Numbered from the stretch's first letter, positions 25,591 to 35,048 are shown. The stretch: 64,000 bases of DNA from Bradyrhizobium xenonodulans (GCF_027594865.1 NZ_CP089391.1:6478501-6542500); one strand, 5' to 3'. Program-made: numbers and translations. Notes: generated by a model not told the origin, from the letters alone.

Positions 25591-25686
25591 TTGTAGGGTG
25601 GGCAAAGGCGCAACGCGCCGTGCCCACCCTCTCGTCATGACAACGACGAAGAACGTGGGCACGCTCCGCTTTGCCCACCCTACGAG
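25591..25686. repeat. Dispersed palindromic repeat, copy B
   Basis: Same family as 12236-12330: gtagggtgggcaaagg at the left and its complement ctttgcccaccctac at the right, with inner cgtgcccac / gtgggcacg arms. It lies just after DUF2093. Confidence 0.85.
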
Positions 25687-25709
25687 ACCGAGTGCGTGGC
25701 ACCGTTGTG

Positions 25710-26012
25710 CTATTGCTGATCGGTGCCATCACCGCCCACGCAGGTCTTGATGAAACTCTTCCTGGCCTCTCCGACGATCTTCTGATCGATCGCCTGCTTC
25801 AGGCAATCGAGCCGCGCCTGCGCCAGGCAGAGCTGCATCTGGTCGCGCTTGTCCTGCCCCTTCAGGCTTGCCGTCGTGGCAACACACGTCACGCGCTTGG
25901 TCGCGGGAACCGGCACCGTGGTGGGAGCAGCCGGCGGCGTCGACTGGGCAAGCACGGGCGCAACAATCAGACATACGAGGCTGGCGGCGGCGGCCGCGGA
26001 GGGCAATTTCAT
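25710..26012 (-). CDS. Small secreted PsiF-repeat-like protein
   Basis: A 100-residue protein starting after AGGAGA. A signal peptide (residues 1-23) ends APVLAQ; the mature part has an initial Cys (RVTCVATT), then LCLAQARLDCLKQ and GEARKSFIKTCVG. The last segment resembles the PsiF repeat (GxxRKxFMxxCL). Four Cys could form disulfides in the periplasm. Role unknown; psiF of E. coli responds to phosphate starvation, but nothing here shows that. Confidence 0.7.
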   Translation of the reverse strand: MKLPSAAAAASLVCLIVAPVLAQSTPPAAPTTVPVPATKRVTCVATTASLKGQDKRDQMQLCLAQARLDCLKQAIDQKIVGEARKSFIKTCVGGDGTDQQ

Positions 26013-26533
26013 CGAACTCTCCTGATCGGTTCGGAACCGATAGACGTTCGGCGATGAATGTCGCGTGAATGGCAGGAGTCGCAAGCTGGCCACAGCGCAG
26101 CTGTCCTGCCGCCGTCGCAGGAGCGGTACAGCTTTCGCGGCGTGCAAGATGGAGACGATGTTCGCGCACCTGACTTTGCGAGTCTCACAGCCGAAAAAAA
26201 TCCCGGTCGTGCCGATCCGCGTTGCATCGAAGAGTGCTTGCACTCCGTGGTTAGTCATTTCGCGCTGTGGTTGGATTCTTCGATGCGACTCGGCGCCCTT
26301 AAGTTGTTCGACGAAGTCTTGGTGAAACAGAACGCTGCTAAACTGCATGTTAGGTAATTAGCCCTGCTGTTTTTATCGCACAGACAATCAAGTCGACCAA
26401 TCGGCCGTTGAGCATTGGAATTGGCGAAGTCTGTGAACGGGCTCATATCGAAGAGCCATCTGACGGGCTACGATCACCTCGAAATTCGCGGTGGAATATC
26501 TGTAAATCGAAAAGTCAAACGATGGGGGTGATC
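26013..26533. other. Intergenic region, no recognised content
   Basis: About 520 bases with lower GC than the surroundings. Short open frames exist on both strands but none has host-like codon use, a ribosome site and a recognisable sequence. No tRNA or palindrome was seen. Confidence 0.4.
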
Positions 26534-26725
26534 ATGCCCACCATACTAGACATGCTCTATCGTGAATATTGCCGCGCCCGTCTCGCTGAAATGCGCAAAC
26601 AGCTTCTGATCGCAGCTCACCGCCCCGAAGCTTTCAAAGCGGATCTTCATCCTGCAGATCAGAGTGACGACGATCGCACGGACGCACATCGCAAGACCGG
26701 CCGCAGCGTGCCCCGCGACCGGTGA
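26534..26725 (+). CDS. Small hypothetical protein
   Basis: A 63-residue frame beginning MPTILDMLYREYCRARLAEM, a helical N-terminus that looks coding, preceded by GGGGGTG. The second half (DDDRTDAHRKTGRS) is hydrophilic and less convincing, so the true gene may be frameshifted or shorter. No family recognised. Confidence 0.42.
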   Translation: MPTILDMLYREYCRARLAEMRKQLLIAAHRPEAFKADLHPADQSDDDRTDAHRKTGRSVPRDR

Positions 26726-26777
26726 TCTCTCCCGCGTAGCATTGACCAAGCAATTGGCAACAGTTTGGGAGGCCGCA

Positions 26778-26864
26778 ATGAATACACCCGAATGCTATAC
26801 CGTCGTGGTGGCCTGCGTATCGTGCCTGACCATCATTGGAATGATGGCCGTTGGCGCGTGGTGA
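26778..26864 (+). CDS. 28-residue single-helix membrane peptide
   Basis: The frame starts 4 bases after a strong GGGAGG site. Residues 8-27 (TVVVACVSCLTIIGMMAVGA) form one transmembrane helix, with a short polar N-terminus. It lies 52 bases after the small protein at 26534, same strand. Too short for homology; coding is inferred from the ribosome site and composition. Confidence 0.42.
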   Translation: MNTPECYTVVVACVSCLTIIGMMAVGAW

Positions 26865-26990
26865 GCGACGCAGCACTCTGCCGCAACACATCGCCCGCCA
26901 ACACCTCGGTCTGCAGACGTGATGCTTGCCGAGGGATGAGCGTTGCCGCCGCCTGGTCAAACGGCGGCGGCTTCGCTCTGGATCCGGATG

Positions 26991-27326
26991 TCAGCTTCCG
27001 GGCGGGGTATACGAAGAGCGCAGCTTCGCCGCGTTCTGGCGGACCTGCTTGATCTCGTCCTGCGTGAACAACCGGGTCAGCTTCACGTTCTGCAGGGTGC
27101 CCGCCGTGACGGTCAGGCCGGAAATCGCCGGAGCCGCGCCTGGGTCAGGCACATCGAAGATCACCAACACGCCGGGGCCATCGGCCGCAACGCTGTACAT
27201 CGAAAGCAGCCTTCCGCCGGCCGCTTCGATGAGTTTTCGCGCCGCCTCCTGCCGATCGGTCGTGGGATTTTCCAAAATGGCATTGAGAGCGCGTGGTGTG
27301 TATTGTCCGGTGAGGCAAAAATGCAT
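26991..27326 (-). CDS. GYD domain protein
   Basis: A 111-residue protein; GGAGGG precedes the ATG at 27326, and extending the frame upstream adds unrelated codons. The opening MHFCLTGQYTPRALNAILENP, then GGRLLSMYSVAADGPGVLVIFDVPD, is the ferredoxin-like GYD domain. The tail is basic with few hydrophobics. GYD proteins are small cytoplasmic proteins of unknown function. Confidence 0.75.
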   Translation of the reverse strand: MHFCLTGQYTPRALNAILENPTTDRQEAARKLIEAAGGRLLSMYSVAADGPGVLVIFDVPDPGAAPAISGLTVTAGTLQNVKLTRLFTQDEIKQVRQNAAKLRSSYTPPGS

Positions 27327-27616
27327 GGCATGCCCTCCTCTGGGCTTTTGGCAATGTCCTCCCCGCCGTGACGAACTGGTCGTTACGGCCGCCGCATTTG
27401 GAATGATGAAGGTACTGCCCGCCGTGGGCATAAACGCCGCCGATGATTTCCGGGAGTTCGGCACATCCCGGTGACGGCTCTTCTGCGAGGCTACATCAAC
27501 TCCAGAACCTGCGGAAGTGAATTTCATCAGCCGCGATATGCACGGCACTGGGCGAACTATTTTTCCATCCTGCGCTCTTTGGACGACGGCGCAGTCGCCT
27601 TGCCTGCGCTACGAGA

Positions 27617-28633
27617 TCATCGCCCGCTGAACCGCCGCTCGCGCGCCTTGTAGAGATGATCGCTGATCAATTGCCGGAGCGCGGCCGGATCGTCGAACTC
27701 GAGCTGGACGGCGAACGGCACGATACTATCGGGCACATCGTCGCGGCCGCGCAGGCGCGCAAGGTCCTTTTCCGTCGTCACCAGCGTGAGCTGCTCGCGC
27801 TGCGCCTCCGCTACAAGCGCGGCGATCTCGTCGTGCGAAAACATGTGATGATCGGCGAAGGGGCGCGTGCGCGCGACCTCGATTCCACTCGCCCGCAATG
27901 TCCTGAAGAAACGCTCGGGGTCGCCGATGCCGGCGAAGGCGAAAACCTTTTTGCCGATGAGCTGCGCGAGCGAGGCCGCGTCCGGCTTCAGCCGCGCGCG
28001 CAGCTCCGGCTTGTTGCGCGCGGCAAGCGCGGCCGCGACACCGTCCGCGGCATGACCCTCGCCGATCACCACCAGCGCGTCGGTGCGCGCGAGCTGCCCC
28101 TTCAGCGGCGAGCGCAGGGGCCCGGCGGGAAATACCTTGCCGTTGCCGAGGCCGCGCTCGCTGTCGATCACGATCAGCGAGGTGTCCTTCAGCAGGCGCG
28201 GGTTCTGGAACCCGTCGTCCATCAGGATCACGGTGGCACCTTGCGACTTGGCGAGCGCGACGCCTTCGAGGCGGTCGCGTGCGACCGTCACGGGGACATC
28301 GCGCACCATCATCAAGGGCTCGTCGCCGATGTCGGCAGCGGTGTGACGCATCCGGTCGACCATCACGGGGCCCTTCAGGCGTCCGCCATAGCCGCGGCTG
28401 AGCACCACCGGCGTCTCGCCGAGCTCGCGCAACAGCTTCGTCAGCGCCAGCACGGTCGGGGTCTTGCCGGCGCCGCCGACATGGTAGTTGCCGACGCAGA
28501 TCACGGGGATGCCGGCGTCAAAACCCTTGCGCAGCATGCGCCGTTCGGTGATCGCGCCATAGAGCGCACCGAGCGGCCGTAATGCATGCGACTTGAAGGA
28601 GCGAGGCCGGTACCAGAAGGCCGGCTCACGCAT
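27617..28633 (-). CDS. lpxK: Tetraacyldisaccharide 4'-kinase
   Basis: A 338-residue enzyme with the N-terminal membrane-associated helix and Walker A-like GGAGKTPT (residues 53-60), then SRGYGG and DDGFQN, all conserved in LpxK. It phosphorylates the 4' position of the lipid A disaccharide on the inner membrane. Its start overlaps the end of waaA by 8 bases, so it is the last gene of the lipid A operon. Confidence 0.95.
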   Translation of the reverse strand: MREPAFWYRPRSFKSHALRPLGALYGAITERRMLRKGFDAGIPVICVGNYHVGGAGKTPTVLALTKLLRELGETPVVLSRGYGGRLKGPVMVDRMRHTAADIGDEPLMMVRDVPVTVARDRLEGVALAKSQGATVILMDDGFQNPRLLKDTSLIVIDSERGLGNGKVFPAGPLRSPLKGQLARTDALVVIGEGHAADGVAAALAARNKPELRARLKPDAASLAQLIGKKVFAFAGIGDPERFFRTLRASGIEVARTRPFADHHMFSHDEIAALVAEAQREQLTLVTTEKDLARLRGRDDVPDSIVPFAVQLEFDDPAALRQLISDHLYKARERRFSGR

Positions 28634-29930
28634 TGGCGGCTCCCATCTCGATGGTGAGCTGCAACAGATAGGGCTCGAGCGCCGTCATGGTGCGATTGAG
28701 CGCACCGCCGAGCTCCTCGACCACGCCCGAGCCAGCGCGCTGCATCTTGTCGCGCACGGTGGGATCGGCCAGCAACTGGCCGAGCTGCTTGACCAGCACC
28801 TCCTGCGTGTCGGCCTGACGCGCGCCGCCGCTGCCATCGAGCGCCTCGTAGACGTCGGCGAAATTGAAGACGTGCGGGCCATGGACGATGGCGGCGCCGA
28901 GCTTGATCGCCTCGATCGGATTCTGGCCGCCATGGCGGATCAGCGATCCGCCCATGAACACAATCGGCGAGAGACGATAGAACAGGCCGAGCTCGCCCAT
29001 GGTGTCGGCGACATAGACGTCGGTCGTGGCCGTCGGCAATTCCTCGCGCGAGCGCAGCGCCGGCTTCAGGCCCGACGCCGTGATCAGGCCCGCGATCGAC
29101 GAGCCGCGATCCGGATGCCGCGGCACGATCACGGTGAGGAGCTGCGGGAAGAATCCGACGAGGCTGCGATGCGCGGCGATCAGCATCTCGTCCTCGCCCG
29201 GATGGGTCGAGGCCGCGACGATGATCGGACGCCCGCGCGTCATCGCCATCAGCCGTTCGAGCTTGGCGGGATCGGCCGGCGGCGCGGGAACGTCGAGCTT
29301 GAGATTGCCCGTGGTGAGAACATCGCGGCCACCGAGCGCAGAGAAGCGCTCCGCATCGGTCCTGGACTGCGCAAGACAAATATCGAAGCGCGACAGCAGC
29401 GCCGAGATGGTGCCGTACATCCGCCGCCAGCGCGGGAAGGAGCGCGGCGACATCCGCCCGTTGATCAGCACCATCGGCACCCGGCGCGCCGCGCCCGCGA
29501 GGATCAGGTTCGGCCACAGATCGGATTCGATGAACAGTGCCAGCGACGGCTTCCAGTGATCGAGGAAGCGCGCGACATAGCGCGGCGAGTCATACGGCAC
29601 GTATTGATGGATCACGTCGGGCGGAAAACGCTTGGCCACCACGGCGGCGGACGTGACCGTGCCCGAGGTGAGCAGGATGCGCAGATTGAGATCGCGCAGG
29701 CGCTCGATCAGCGCGGCCGCGGCCAGCACCTCGCCGACACTGGCACCATGGATCCAGACCAGCGGACCGTGCGGCCGCACGTCCCGTGACAGGCCCCGCC
29801 GTTCGCCGACACGCGCGGGATCTTCCTTGCCCTGCTTCAGCCGCCGCTTGATCAGCGCGGGCGCCAGCGGCATCAGGCCGCTCGCCAGGCGCCGATACAT
29901 CCGCAGCGTCATCGGCAGTGAATTAGCCAT
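28626..29930 (-). CDS. waaA: 3-deoxy-D-manno-octulosonic acid transferase (Kdo transferase)
   Basis: A 434-residue GT30 enzyme. The N-terminal segment is membrane-anchoring; WIHGASVGEV with the catalytic Glu is near residue 60, and GGSLIRHGGQNPIE is the donor-binding motif. It adds Kdo to the lipid A precursor. The start at 29930 overlaps the preceding acyltransferase stop by 8 bases, showing translational coupling. Confidence 0.94.
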   Translation of the reverse strand: MANSLPMTLRMYRRLASGLMPLAPALIKRRLKQGKEDPARVGERRGLSRDVRPHGPLVWIHGASVGEVLAAAALIERLRDLNLRILLTSGTVTSAAVVAKRFPPDVIHQYVPYDSPRYVARFLDHWKPSLALFIESDLWPNLILAGAARRVPMVLINGRMSPRSFPRWRRMYGTISALLSRFDICLAQSRTDAERFSALGGRDVLTTGNLKLDVPAPPADPAKLERLMAMTRGRPIIVAASTHPGEDEMLIAAHRSLVGFFPQLLTVIVPRHPDRGSSIAGLITASGLKPALRSREELPTATTDVYVADTMGELGLFYRLSPIVFMGGSLIRHGGQNPIEAIKLGAAIVHGPHVFNFADVYEALDGSGGARQADTQEVLVKQLGQLLADPTVRDKMQRAGSGVVEELGGALNRTMTALEPYLLQLTIEMGAANA

Positions 29931-30636
29931 CCTGGGGCCCCGGGCGGCCGAGTTTCGCATAGGCGCGGCGGGTGGCCTCGTTCAAGGTCTCCTCCAGCTC
30001 CAGCCGCAGCGCCTCCATGGTGGCGGCGTCGGCGTCCGGCGGAACGTGGATTTCCTTGATACCGACCAATGCGCCCCGCCCGAACGGCAGGTTGATGGTG
30101 GTGCGGTCCCAGTTCTTGAGCCGGATAAAGCGGCTGGTCGCCATCGCGAAAGGCATGATCGGCCGCCCCGATTCCCGTGCCAGCATGATGATGCCGAGCC
30201 CGGCCACGCGCGAGCGCTTGGGAACATCGGCGGTCAGCGCGACATTACAACCGTCCTGGAGCGTGTGCACCATTTCCCTGAACGCCCCCACCCCGCCCTT
30301 GCGGTGGAAGGCGCCGCCATGGTCACCGGAACCGCGGATGAGGCCGATGCCGAGCCGCTCGACGGCGATCGCGTTGAACTCGCCGTCGCGATGCCGCGAG
30401 ATCAGGACCTTGGCCCGGTAGGAGTCCTTGTTCTTGATGAACGGCGTCAGGAAATGCTGGCCATGCCAGAAGGCGAAGATCGCCGGAATCTGCGGCTCGA
30501 CGATGTCGTAGACATCGGGCGGATCGAACGTGAATGTGTTGGTCCGCCACACCAGGCGCAGATATTCGGCCGCCAGGAACCCGACGGCACGCTGAACGAA
30601 GCTGCTTCGCAGCGTATTGCGAAGCAGTTTTTTCAA
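29923..30636 (-). CDS. Lysophospholipid acyltransferase-like protein (DUF374)
   Basis: A 237-residue protein with the DUF374 pattern: AFWHGQH (an HxxxxD-like catalytic His region), LISRHRDGE, and RGSGDHGGAF. It probably transfers an acyl chain in lipid A or phospholipid synthesis, as its place between DUF4170 and waaA suggests. The start is a TTG overlapping the upstream TGA (TTGA); the next Met is more than 120 residues in, so TTG must be used. Confidence 0.83.
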   Translation of the reverse strand: MKKLLRNTLRSSFVQRAVGFLAAEYLRLVWRTNTFTFDPPDVYDIVEPQIPAIFAFWHGQHFLTPFIKNKDSYRAKVLISRHRDGEFNAIAVERLGIGLIRGSGDHGGAFHRKGGVGAFREMVHTLQDGCNVALTADVPKRSRVAGLGIIMLARESGRPIMPFAMATSRFIRLKNWDRTTINLPFGRGALVGIKEIHVPPDADAATMEALRLELEETLNEATRRAYAKLGRPGPQDG

Positions 30637-30875
30637 CGCGCCGGTTCTTGATTCGGGTCGAGCAGCCGGTGGAGGTGGACGATGAAGTAGCGCATCTGGG
30701 CGTTGTCGACCGTGCTCTGCGCCTTGGCGCGCCAGGCGACGTGAGCGGACGCGTAGTTCGGATAGAGGCCGACGATCTCGACGTCGTCGAGGTTCTTGAA
30801 GGTGTTGTGCTCGAGATCGAGTAGCTCGCCACCAATCACTAGATGAAGCAGTTGTTGCGGGGCACTATCTGGCAT
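30633..30875 (-). CDS. DUF4170 family protein
   Basis: An 80-residue protein starting MPDSAPQQLLHLVIGG after an AGGAAC site. It has the compact pattern LVIGGELLDLEHNTF, VEIVGLYPNYASAHVAW and MRYFIVHLHRLL found in DUF4170, a small protein conserved in this rhizobial operon. Its stop overlaps the TTG start of the acyltransferase. Function unknown; the operon position hints at a lipid A or stress role. Confidence 0.82.
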   Translation of the reverse strand: MPDSAPQQLLHLVIGGELLDLEHNTFKNLDDVEIVGLYPNYASAHVAWRAKAQSTVDNAQMRYFIVHLHRLLDPNQEPAR

Positions 30876-30936
30876 GGGTTCTGTTCCTAACGGGCTGCCC
30901 GGCAAAGCAGTGTTCGACAAGCACGACGGCAGCGCT

Positions 30937-31746
30937 TCAGGCCAAGGGACGGTTTCGAAAATGCGCGACAATGCCCGCATGACGATCTCGCCCCGCTGCC
31001 ACCAGCACCCCGTGCGTGACTTCCCGGCGGTTATAGAGGATGGGATCTCCGGAGAGGTCGCTCATCCTACCATCCGCTTCCTGCACGATCAAATCGGCCG
31101 CTGCAAGGTCCCAATCATGGCTGTTGCCCCCCGCAAAAGCCGCATCCAGCACGCCGTCGGCGACCCGGCACAGGCGGAGCGCGAGCGAGCCGATTCGCGG
31201 ATGCAGCTTGACCTCGCCGCCCGCGGTATTGAGTCGCTCGACCATCGGCTTCGGGCCGGCGACGCGGGAGAAGTCGAGCGCCGATCCGCCCGCCGCGCGC
31301 ACGGCCTTGCCGTTCAGCGTCGTGCCCTGCCCGCGGGCCGCGAAGAAGAACTCGTCGCTGGCCGGCGCGAACACCGCACCCAGCACCGGCGCGGCATCCT
31401 CGACCAGCGCGACGCTGACGCACCATTCGTCGTGGCCGCCCAGATAATTGCGGGTGCCGTCGATGGGATCGACCACCCAGGTCAGCCGCCGCGACAGCCG
31501 CGAGGAATCGTCGGCGCTCTCCTCCGACAGCCAGCCATAATCGGGCGTCGCCTCGCGCAGCCGCGCTTCGAGCAGATCGTTGACGGCGATGTCGGCTTCC
31601 GAGACCGGCGAGGACACGCCCTTGGTCCATTTCTTCAGCTCGGTGCGGAACATCGACTGCGCGAGCGCGCCCGCTTCCCGCACCGCGTCTCGCAGCAGTG
31701 CCGCATCCCGCGCCAGGATCATTTCGTGCGCGTCAACGTCCGCCAA
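30937..31746 (-). CDS. Inositol monophosphatase-family phosphatase, CysQ-like
   Basis: A 269-residue protein with the metal-binding motif DPIDGTRNYL and the second motif NSHDWDLAAADL, plus the SEES acid pair. This fits 3'(2'),5'-bisphosphate nucleotidase (CysQ) or an inositol-phosphatase relative; the sequence alone does not separate them. The start is a TTG with GAGGG at 9 bases and a 14-base overlap with pmbA; ATG at 31722 is an alternative. It belongs to the pmbA-to-lpxK operon. Confidence 0.85.
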   Translation of the reverse strand: MADVDAHEMILARDAALLRDAVREAGALAQSMFRTELKKWTKGVSSPVSEADIAVNDLLEARLREATPDYGWLSEESADDSSRLSRRLTWVVDPIDGTRNYLGGHDEWCVSVALVEDAAPVLGAVFAPASDEFFFAARGQGTTLNGKAVRAAGGSALDFSRVAGPKPMVERLNTAGGEVKLHPRIGSLALRLCRVADGVLDAAFAGGNSHDWDLAAADLIVQEADGRMSDLSGDPILYNRREVTHGVLVAAGRDRHAGIVAHFRNRPLA

Positions 31747-33124
31747 GCGTCAAACCCTCGATGCGCACCGTCGGCGCATTGATGCCGTAGCGGAACTCGA
31801 GATTGTTTGCGGGCTGCATCGACTTGAATATCTCGAACAGATGGCCCGCGATCGTCACCTCGCTGACGGGATAGGTGAGCTCGCCGTTCTCGATCCAGAA
31901 GCCGGAGGCGCCGCGGCTGTAATCGCCGGTGACGCCGTTGACGCCCGAGCCGATCAGGTCGGTGACGTAGAAGCCCTGCTTGATGTCGGCAATCAGCTCG
32001 GTCGGCGTCGGCGTGCCGGGCTCGAGATGCAGATTATATGGCCCGGGCGAGGGCGAGGACGACACGCCGCGATGGGCGTGGCCGGTGGTGGTGAGGCCGA
32101 GCTCGCGCGCGGTGGCGCAGTCGAGCAGCCAGGTGGTGAGCACGCCCTCGTCGACCAGCGCGATTTTCTTCACCGCGACGCCCTCGGCGTCGAAGGTCTG
32201 CGAGCGCAGGCCGCGCTTGCGCAGGGGATCATCGATGATGCGGATGTTTTTCGAAAACAGCTGCTGGCCGAGCTTGTCCTTCAGGAAGCTGGTCTTGCGC
32301 GCGATCGAGGCGCCGTTGATGGCGCCGACGACATGGCCGACCAGCGAGCCGGCAACGCGCGGATCGAACACGACGGGCACCTTGCAGGTCTCGACCTTGC
32401 GCGGATTGTAGCGCGCCACGGTGCGCTCGCCAGCGGAACGGCCGACGACCTCCGGCGACAACAGATCGGCCCCATGCGGCGCCGAGGTGAAGTCGTAGTC
32501 GCGCTCCATGCCGGTGCCTTCGCCGACGATCGCGGTCGCCGAGATGCCCTGGCTGGAACGCAAATAAGAACCGTGGAAGCCGGTAGACGTGACGAGCACC
32601 ATGCCGCCCATGCCAGCGGAGGCCGACGCGCCTCCGGACTTGGTCACGCCCTTCACAGCGAGCGCGGCGGCCTCGGCCTCGAGCGCACGGCGCTCGAGCT
32701 CACTCGTTGCGGGCACATCGGGATCGAGCAGATCGAGCTCGGGGAAGTCGCGCGCGAGCAGCGCGGGATCGGCGAGGCCGACATATTTGTCATCGGGCGC
32801 GACACGCGCCATCGCAACGGCGCGTTCGGCAAGCTTGGTCACGGCATCGCCGCTGGCGTCATTGGTCGAGACCACCGCCTGGCGCTGGCCGACCAGCACG
32901 CGCAGGCCGACGTCGTCGCCCTCGGAGCGCTCGGATTCCTCGACGCGGCCGTCGCGCACCTCGACGCCCTGCGAGACGCCGCGCACCGCGACCGCATCGG
33001 CCGCATCGGCGCCGGCCCGCTTCGCCGCCTCCACGAGCCGCTGCGCGAGATCGGAGAGCGCGGACTGATCGAACAGGTCGCGATTGGCCTTTGGCGAAAG
33101 CGTCGAGCTTGGTGAAGGGTTCAC
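31733..33124 (-). CDS. pmbA: TldE/PmbA family metalloprotease-like protein
   Basis: A 463-residue protein of the TldD/TldE family: GVSQGVEVRDGRVEESE in the first domain and the C-terminal FYVTDLIGSGVNGVTGDYSRGASGFWIENGE block. It lacks the HExxxH zinc motif of TldD, as TldE does. The pair degrades unfolded peptides and matures some peptide products; TldD is not in this window. The GTG at 33124 with AGGA upstream fits best. It leads the operon that ends in lpxK. Confidence 0.88.
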   Translation of the reverse strand: MNPSPSSTLSPKANRDLFDQSALSDLAQRLVEAAKRAGADAADAVAVRGVSQGVEVRDGRVEESERSEGDDVGLRVLVGQRQAVVSTNDASGDAVTKLAERAVAMARVAPDDKYVGLADPALLARDFPELDLLDPDVPATSELERRALEAEAAALAVKGVTKSGGASASAGMGGMVLVTSTGFHGSYLRSSQGISATAIVGEGTGMERDYDFTSAPHGADLLSPEVVGRSAGERTVARYNPRKVETCKVPVVFDPRVAGSLVGHVVGAINGASIARKTSFLKDKLGQQLFSKNIRIIDDPLRKRGLRSQTFDAEGVAVKKIALVDEGVLTTWLLDCATARELGLTTTGHAHRGVSSSPSPGPYNLHLEPGTPTPTELIADIKQGFYVTDLIGSGVNGVTGDYSRGASGFWIENGELTYPVSEVTIAGHLFEIFKSMQPANNLEFRYGINAPTVRIEGLTLGGR

Positions 33125-33388
33125 AAACGAAATCCTGTTGGGGCGGGGTTCGGGACCGGAACCCACAGATGTGCCCAATTGATGCGGACTTCAAGCATTT
33201 TCACCCCGCAAAAAGCTCAGATTCGCGTCTTGCGCGCAACGTCTCGTCAATCATGTGCGCCAAGGTCTTGTCAATCATGAGCGGCGGTGACACTGGGTTA
33301 ACCAGCCTTTTTAAGCGGTTTCCGCAAAGCGCGCGCTAAGGTCCTCGCATCGACCGGGAACATAATCCCGGCGGGGAGAACTAAAGCC

Positions 33389-33907
33389 GTGAGGCGTCAA
33401 ACAGCAACATGCGGGGTCGCTCCCGCCGGGTCGGGCCGCAGTCTGCGGCTCGACCCTCTTTCCCTTCCGGTCCGCTTCGATGCGCACGATCCGCGCGCCG
33501 ACGGACATGTCCGGCAGATCGAGCTTCATCGCGAGCGTGTCGTGCTGCGCCGTGCCGTCCGCGGCATGCAGATGGCGATCAACGTCCGCGTCAGCGACTT
33601 CACCGGCGTCGCGCTGCGCGGCAACGACGAGGCGCAGACCCTCGTCCTCGTTCATCGCGATCCCTCGCTCTCCGTTCCGCTGCTGGTCAGCGCCGATGGC
33701 GACGAACTCACCGAGGCCTGGGCGATCTGGAGCGAGCTGTTCGCGCTTCCGCAGCTCGACGAAGGTGCACGCAAGCCGGCAGCGCGCCGCCGCCGTGCCA
33801 ACGCGATCCGGGCCCGCCGCCCGAAATTCCTGATGCGCCGCCGCACCGGCATGGTGCGCGAGCTGCCGGTTCATCGCGAAGAGCGCGAGATCATCGCAAG
33901 GAATTAG
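33389..33907 (+). CDS. DUF6101 family protein
   Basis: A 172-residue protein with a GTG start and GGGGAG at 11 bases. The middle (RRAVRGMQMAINVRVSDFTGVALR) is the recognised conserved core; the C-terminus is very basic (ARRRRANAIRARRPKFLMRRRTG), suggesting nucleic-acid or ribosome contact. The family name is from recall and is only moderately sure. Followed by repeat copy C. Confidence 0.68.
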   Translation: MRRQTATCGVAPAGSGRSLRLDPLSLPVRFDAHDPRADGHVRQIELHRERVVLRRAVRGMQMAINVRVSDFTGVALRGNDEAQTLVLVHRDPSLSVPLLVSADGDELTEAWAIWSELFALPQLDEGARKPAARRRRANAIRARRPKFLMRRRTGMVRELPVHREEREIIARN

Positions 33908-33924
33908 TCGGCAATCACAGGTGA

Positions 33925-34017
33925 CGTAGGGTGGGCAAAGCGCAAGCGTGCCCACCTTTTTTGTCAATCATTGCGAGATGGTGGGCACGGCGCAAGTGCG
34001 CCTTTGCCCACCCTACG
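33925..34017. repeat. Dispersed palindromic repeat, copy C
   Basis: cgtagggtgggcaaag at the left, ctttgcccaccctacg at the right, with an inner hairpin gtgggcaaagcgcaagcgtgcccac followed by six T. It lies between convergent genes and could end transcription of both. Confidence 0.85.
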
Positions 34018-34028
34018 ACAGCTACGAA

Positions 34029-34985
34029 TTACGCCGCCCGCATCACCGCGTCCGCCAGCAATCCCGCAAACAGCAGCGCCCCCGCGTACTTGTTCGAGTA
34101 GAACAGGCGCTTGCACAATTCCGGATCGTCGATCCGCAGACGCACGATCTGCGAGGCCAGATGCACGGCGAAGGCGGCAAGCCCGAACCAGGCCGGCCAG
34201 CGCGCATCGCCGGAGGCGAGCGCGACGCCGATCAGTATCACCGCAAGCCCGTAGAACAGGATCAGCGCCTGGTGCGTGTGCGCGCCGAACAGGCGCGCGG
34301 TGGACTTGATGCCGATCAGCGCGTCGTCCTCGGCGTCCTGATGCGCGTAGATCGTGTCATAGCCGATCACCCAGGAGATCGCGCCGGCATAGAGCACCAG
34401 CGCGGTCAGCTCGATGCGGCCGAAGGTGACGGCAAATCCCATCAAGGCGCCCCAGGAGAAGGCGAGGCCCAGCACGATCTGCGGCCACCAGGTGATGCGC
34501 TTCATGAAGGGATAGATCGCAACGATCAGCAGCGAGGCGATGCCGGTCGCAATCGCGAAGCGGTTGAACTGGAGTAGCACCACGAGCCCGGTCAGCGCCT
34601 GCGCGACCATGAAGACCAGCGCCTGCTTCGTGGTCACCTGCCCCGACGGCAGCGGCCGCGAACGGGTGCGCTCGACCTTGTCGTCGAGATCGCGGTCGGT
34701 GATGTCGTTCCAGGTGCAGCCGGCCCCGCGCATCACGAAAGCGCCGATGAAGAACAGGATGATGGTGAGCGGCAGCCGGCTGACGTCATGCGCCATGGCG
34801 GCGGCGAGCGCCGCCGACCACCAGCACGGCATCAGCAGAAGCCAGGAGCCGATCGGACGGTCGAAGCGCGACAGCCGCAGATATGGCCGCGCCCATTGCG
34901 GCGCGAGCGTATCGACCCAGTTGCCGGTGGAATCGGCAACGCGGGCGGATGTGCTAGTGCCCAGTTTTCGAAGTTCGTATTCCAT
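34029..34985 (-). CDS. ubiA: 4-hydroxybenzoate polyprenyltransferase
   Basis: A 318-residue membrane protein with about eight helices. Substrate and Mg motifs NDITDRDLDDKVERT and YDTIYAHQDAEDD are both present. It prenylates 4-hydroxybenzoate in ubiquinone synthesis at the inner membrane. The first ten residues (MEYELRKLG...) are encoded within an inverted repeat; no ATG, GTG or TTG follows before the conserved VADSTGNWVD segment, so the start codon itself comes from the repeat. Confidence 0.92.
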   Translation of the reverse strand: MEYELRKLGTSTSARVADSTGNWVDTLAPQWARPYLRLSRFDRPIGSWLLLMPCWWSAALAAAMAHDVSRLPLTIILFFIGAFVMRGAGCTWNDITDRDLDDKVERTRSRPLPSGQVTTKQALVFMVAQALTGLVVLLQFNRFAIATGIASLLIVAIYPFMKRITWWPQIVLGLAFSWGALMGFAVTFGRIELTALVLYAGAISWVIGYDTIYAHQDAEDDALIGIKSTARLFGAHTHQALILFYGLAVILIGVALASGDARWPAWFGLAAFAVHLASQIVRLRIDDPELCKRLFYSNKYAGALLFAGLLADAVMRAA

Positions 34986-35017
34986 CGCGGCGTATTCCGG
35001 TACGAACTTCGAAAACT
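34963..35017. repeat. Palindromic cassette overlapping the ubiA start
   Basis: Arms agttttcgaagttcgta (34963-34979) and tacgaacttcgaaaact (35001-35017) are exact complements with a 21-base loop that includes the ubiA start codon region. It shares the pattern gaagttc-N-tat...tcgcggc...ccg-ta-N-gaacttc with the next element. Confidence 0.85.
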
Positions 35018-35048
35018 ACAAGGGCACGAGCAAGAAATTATAATTCAC

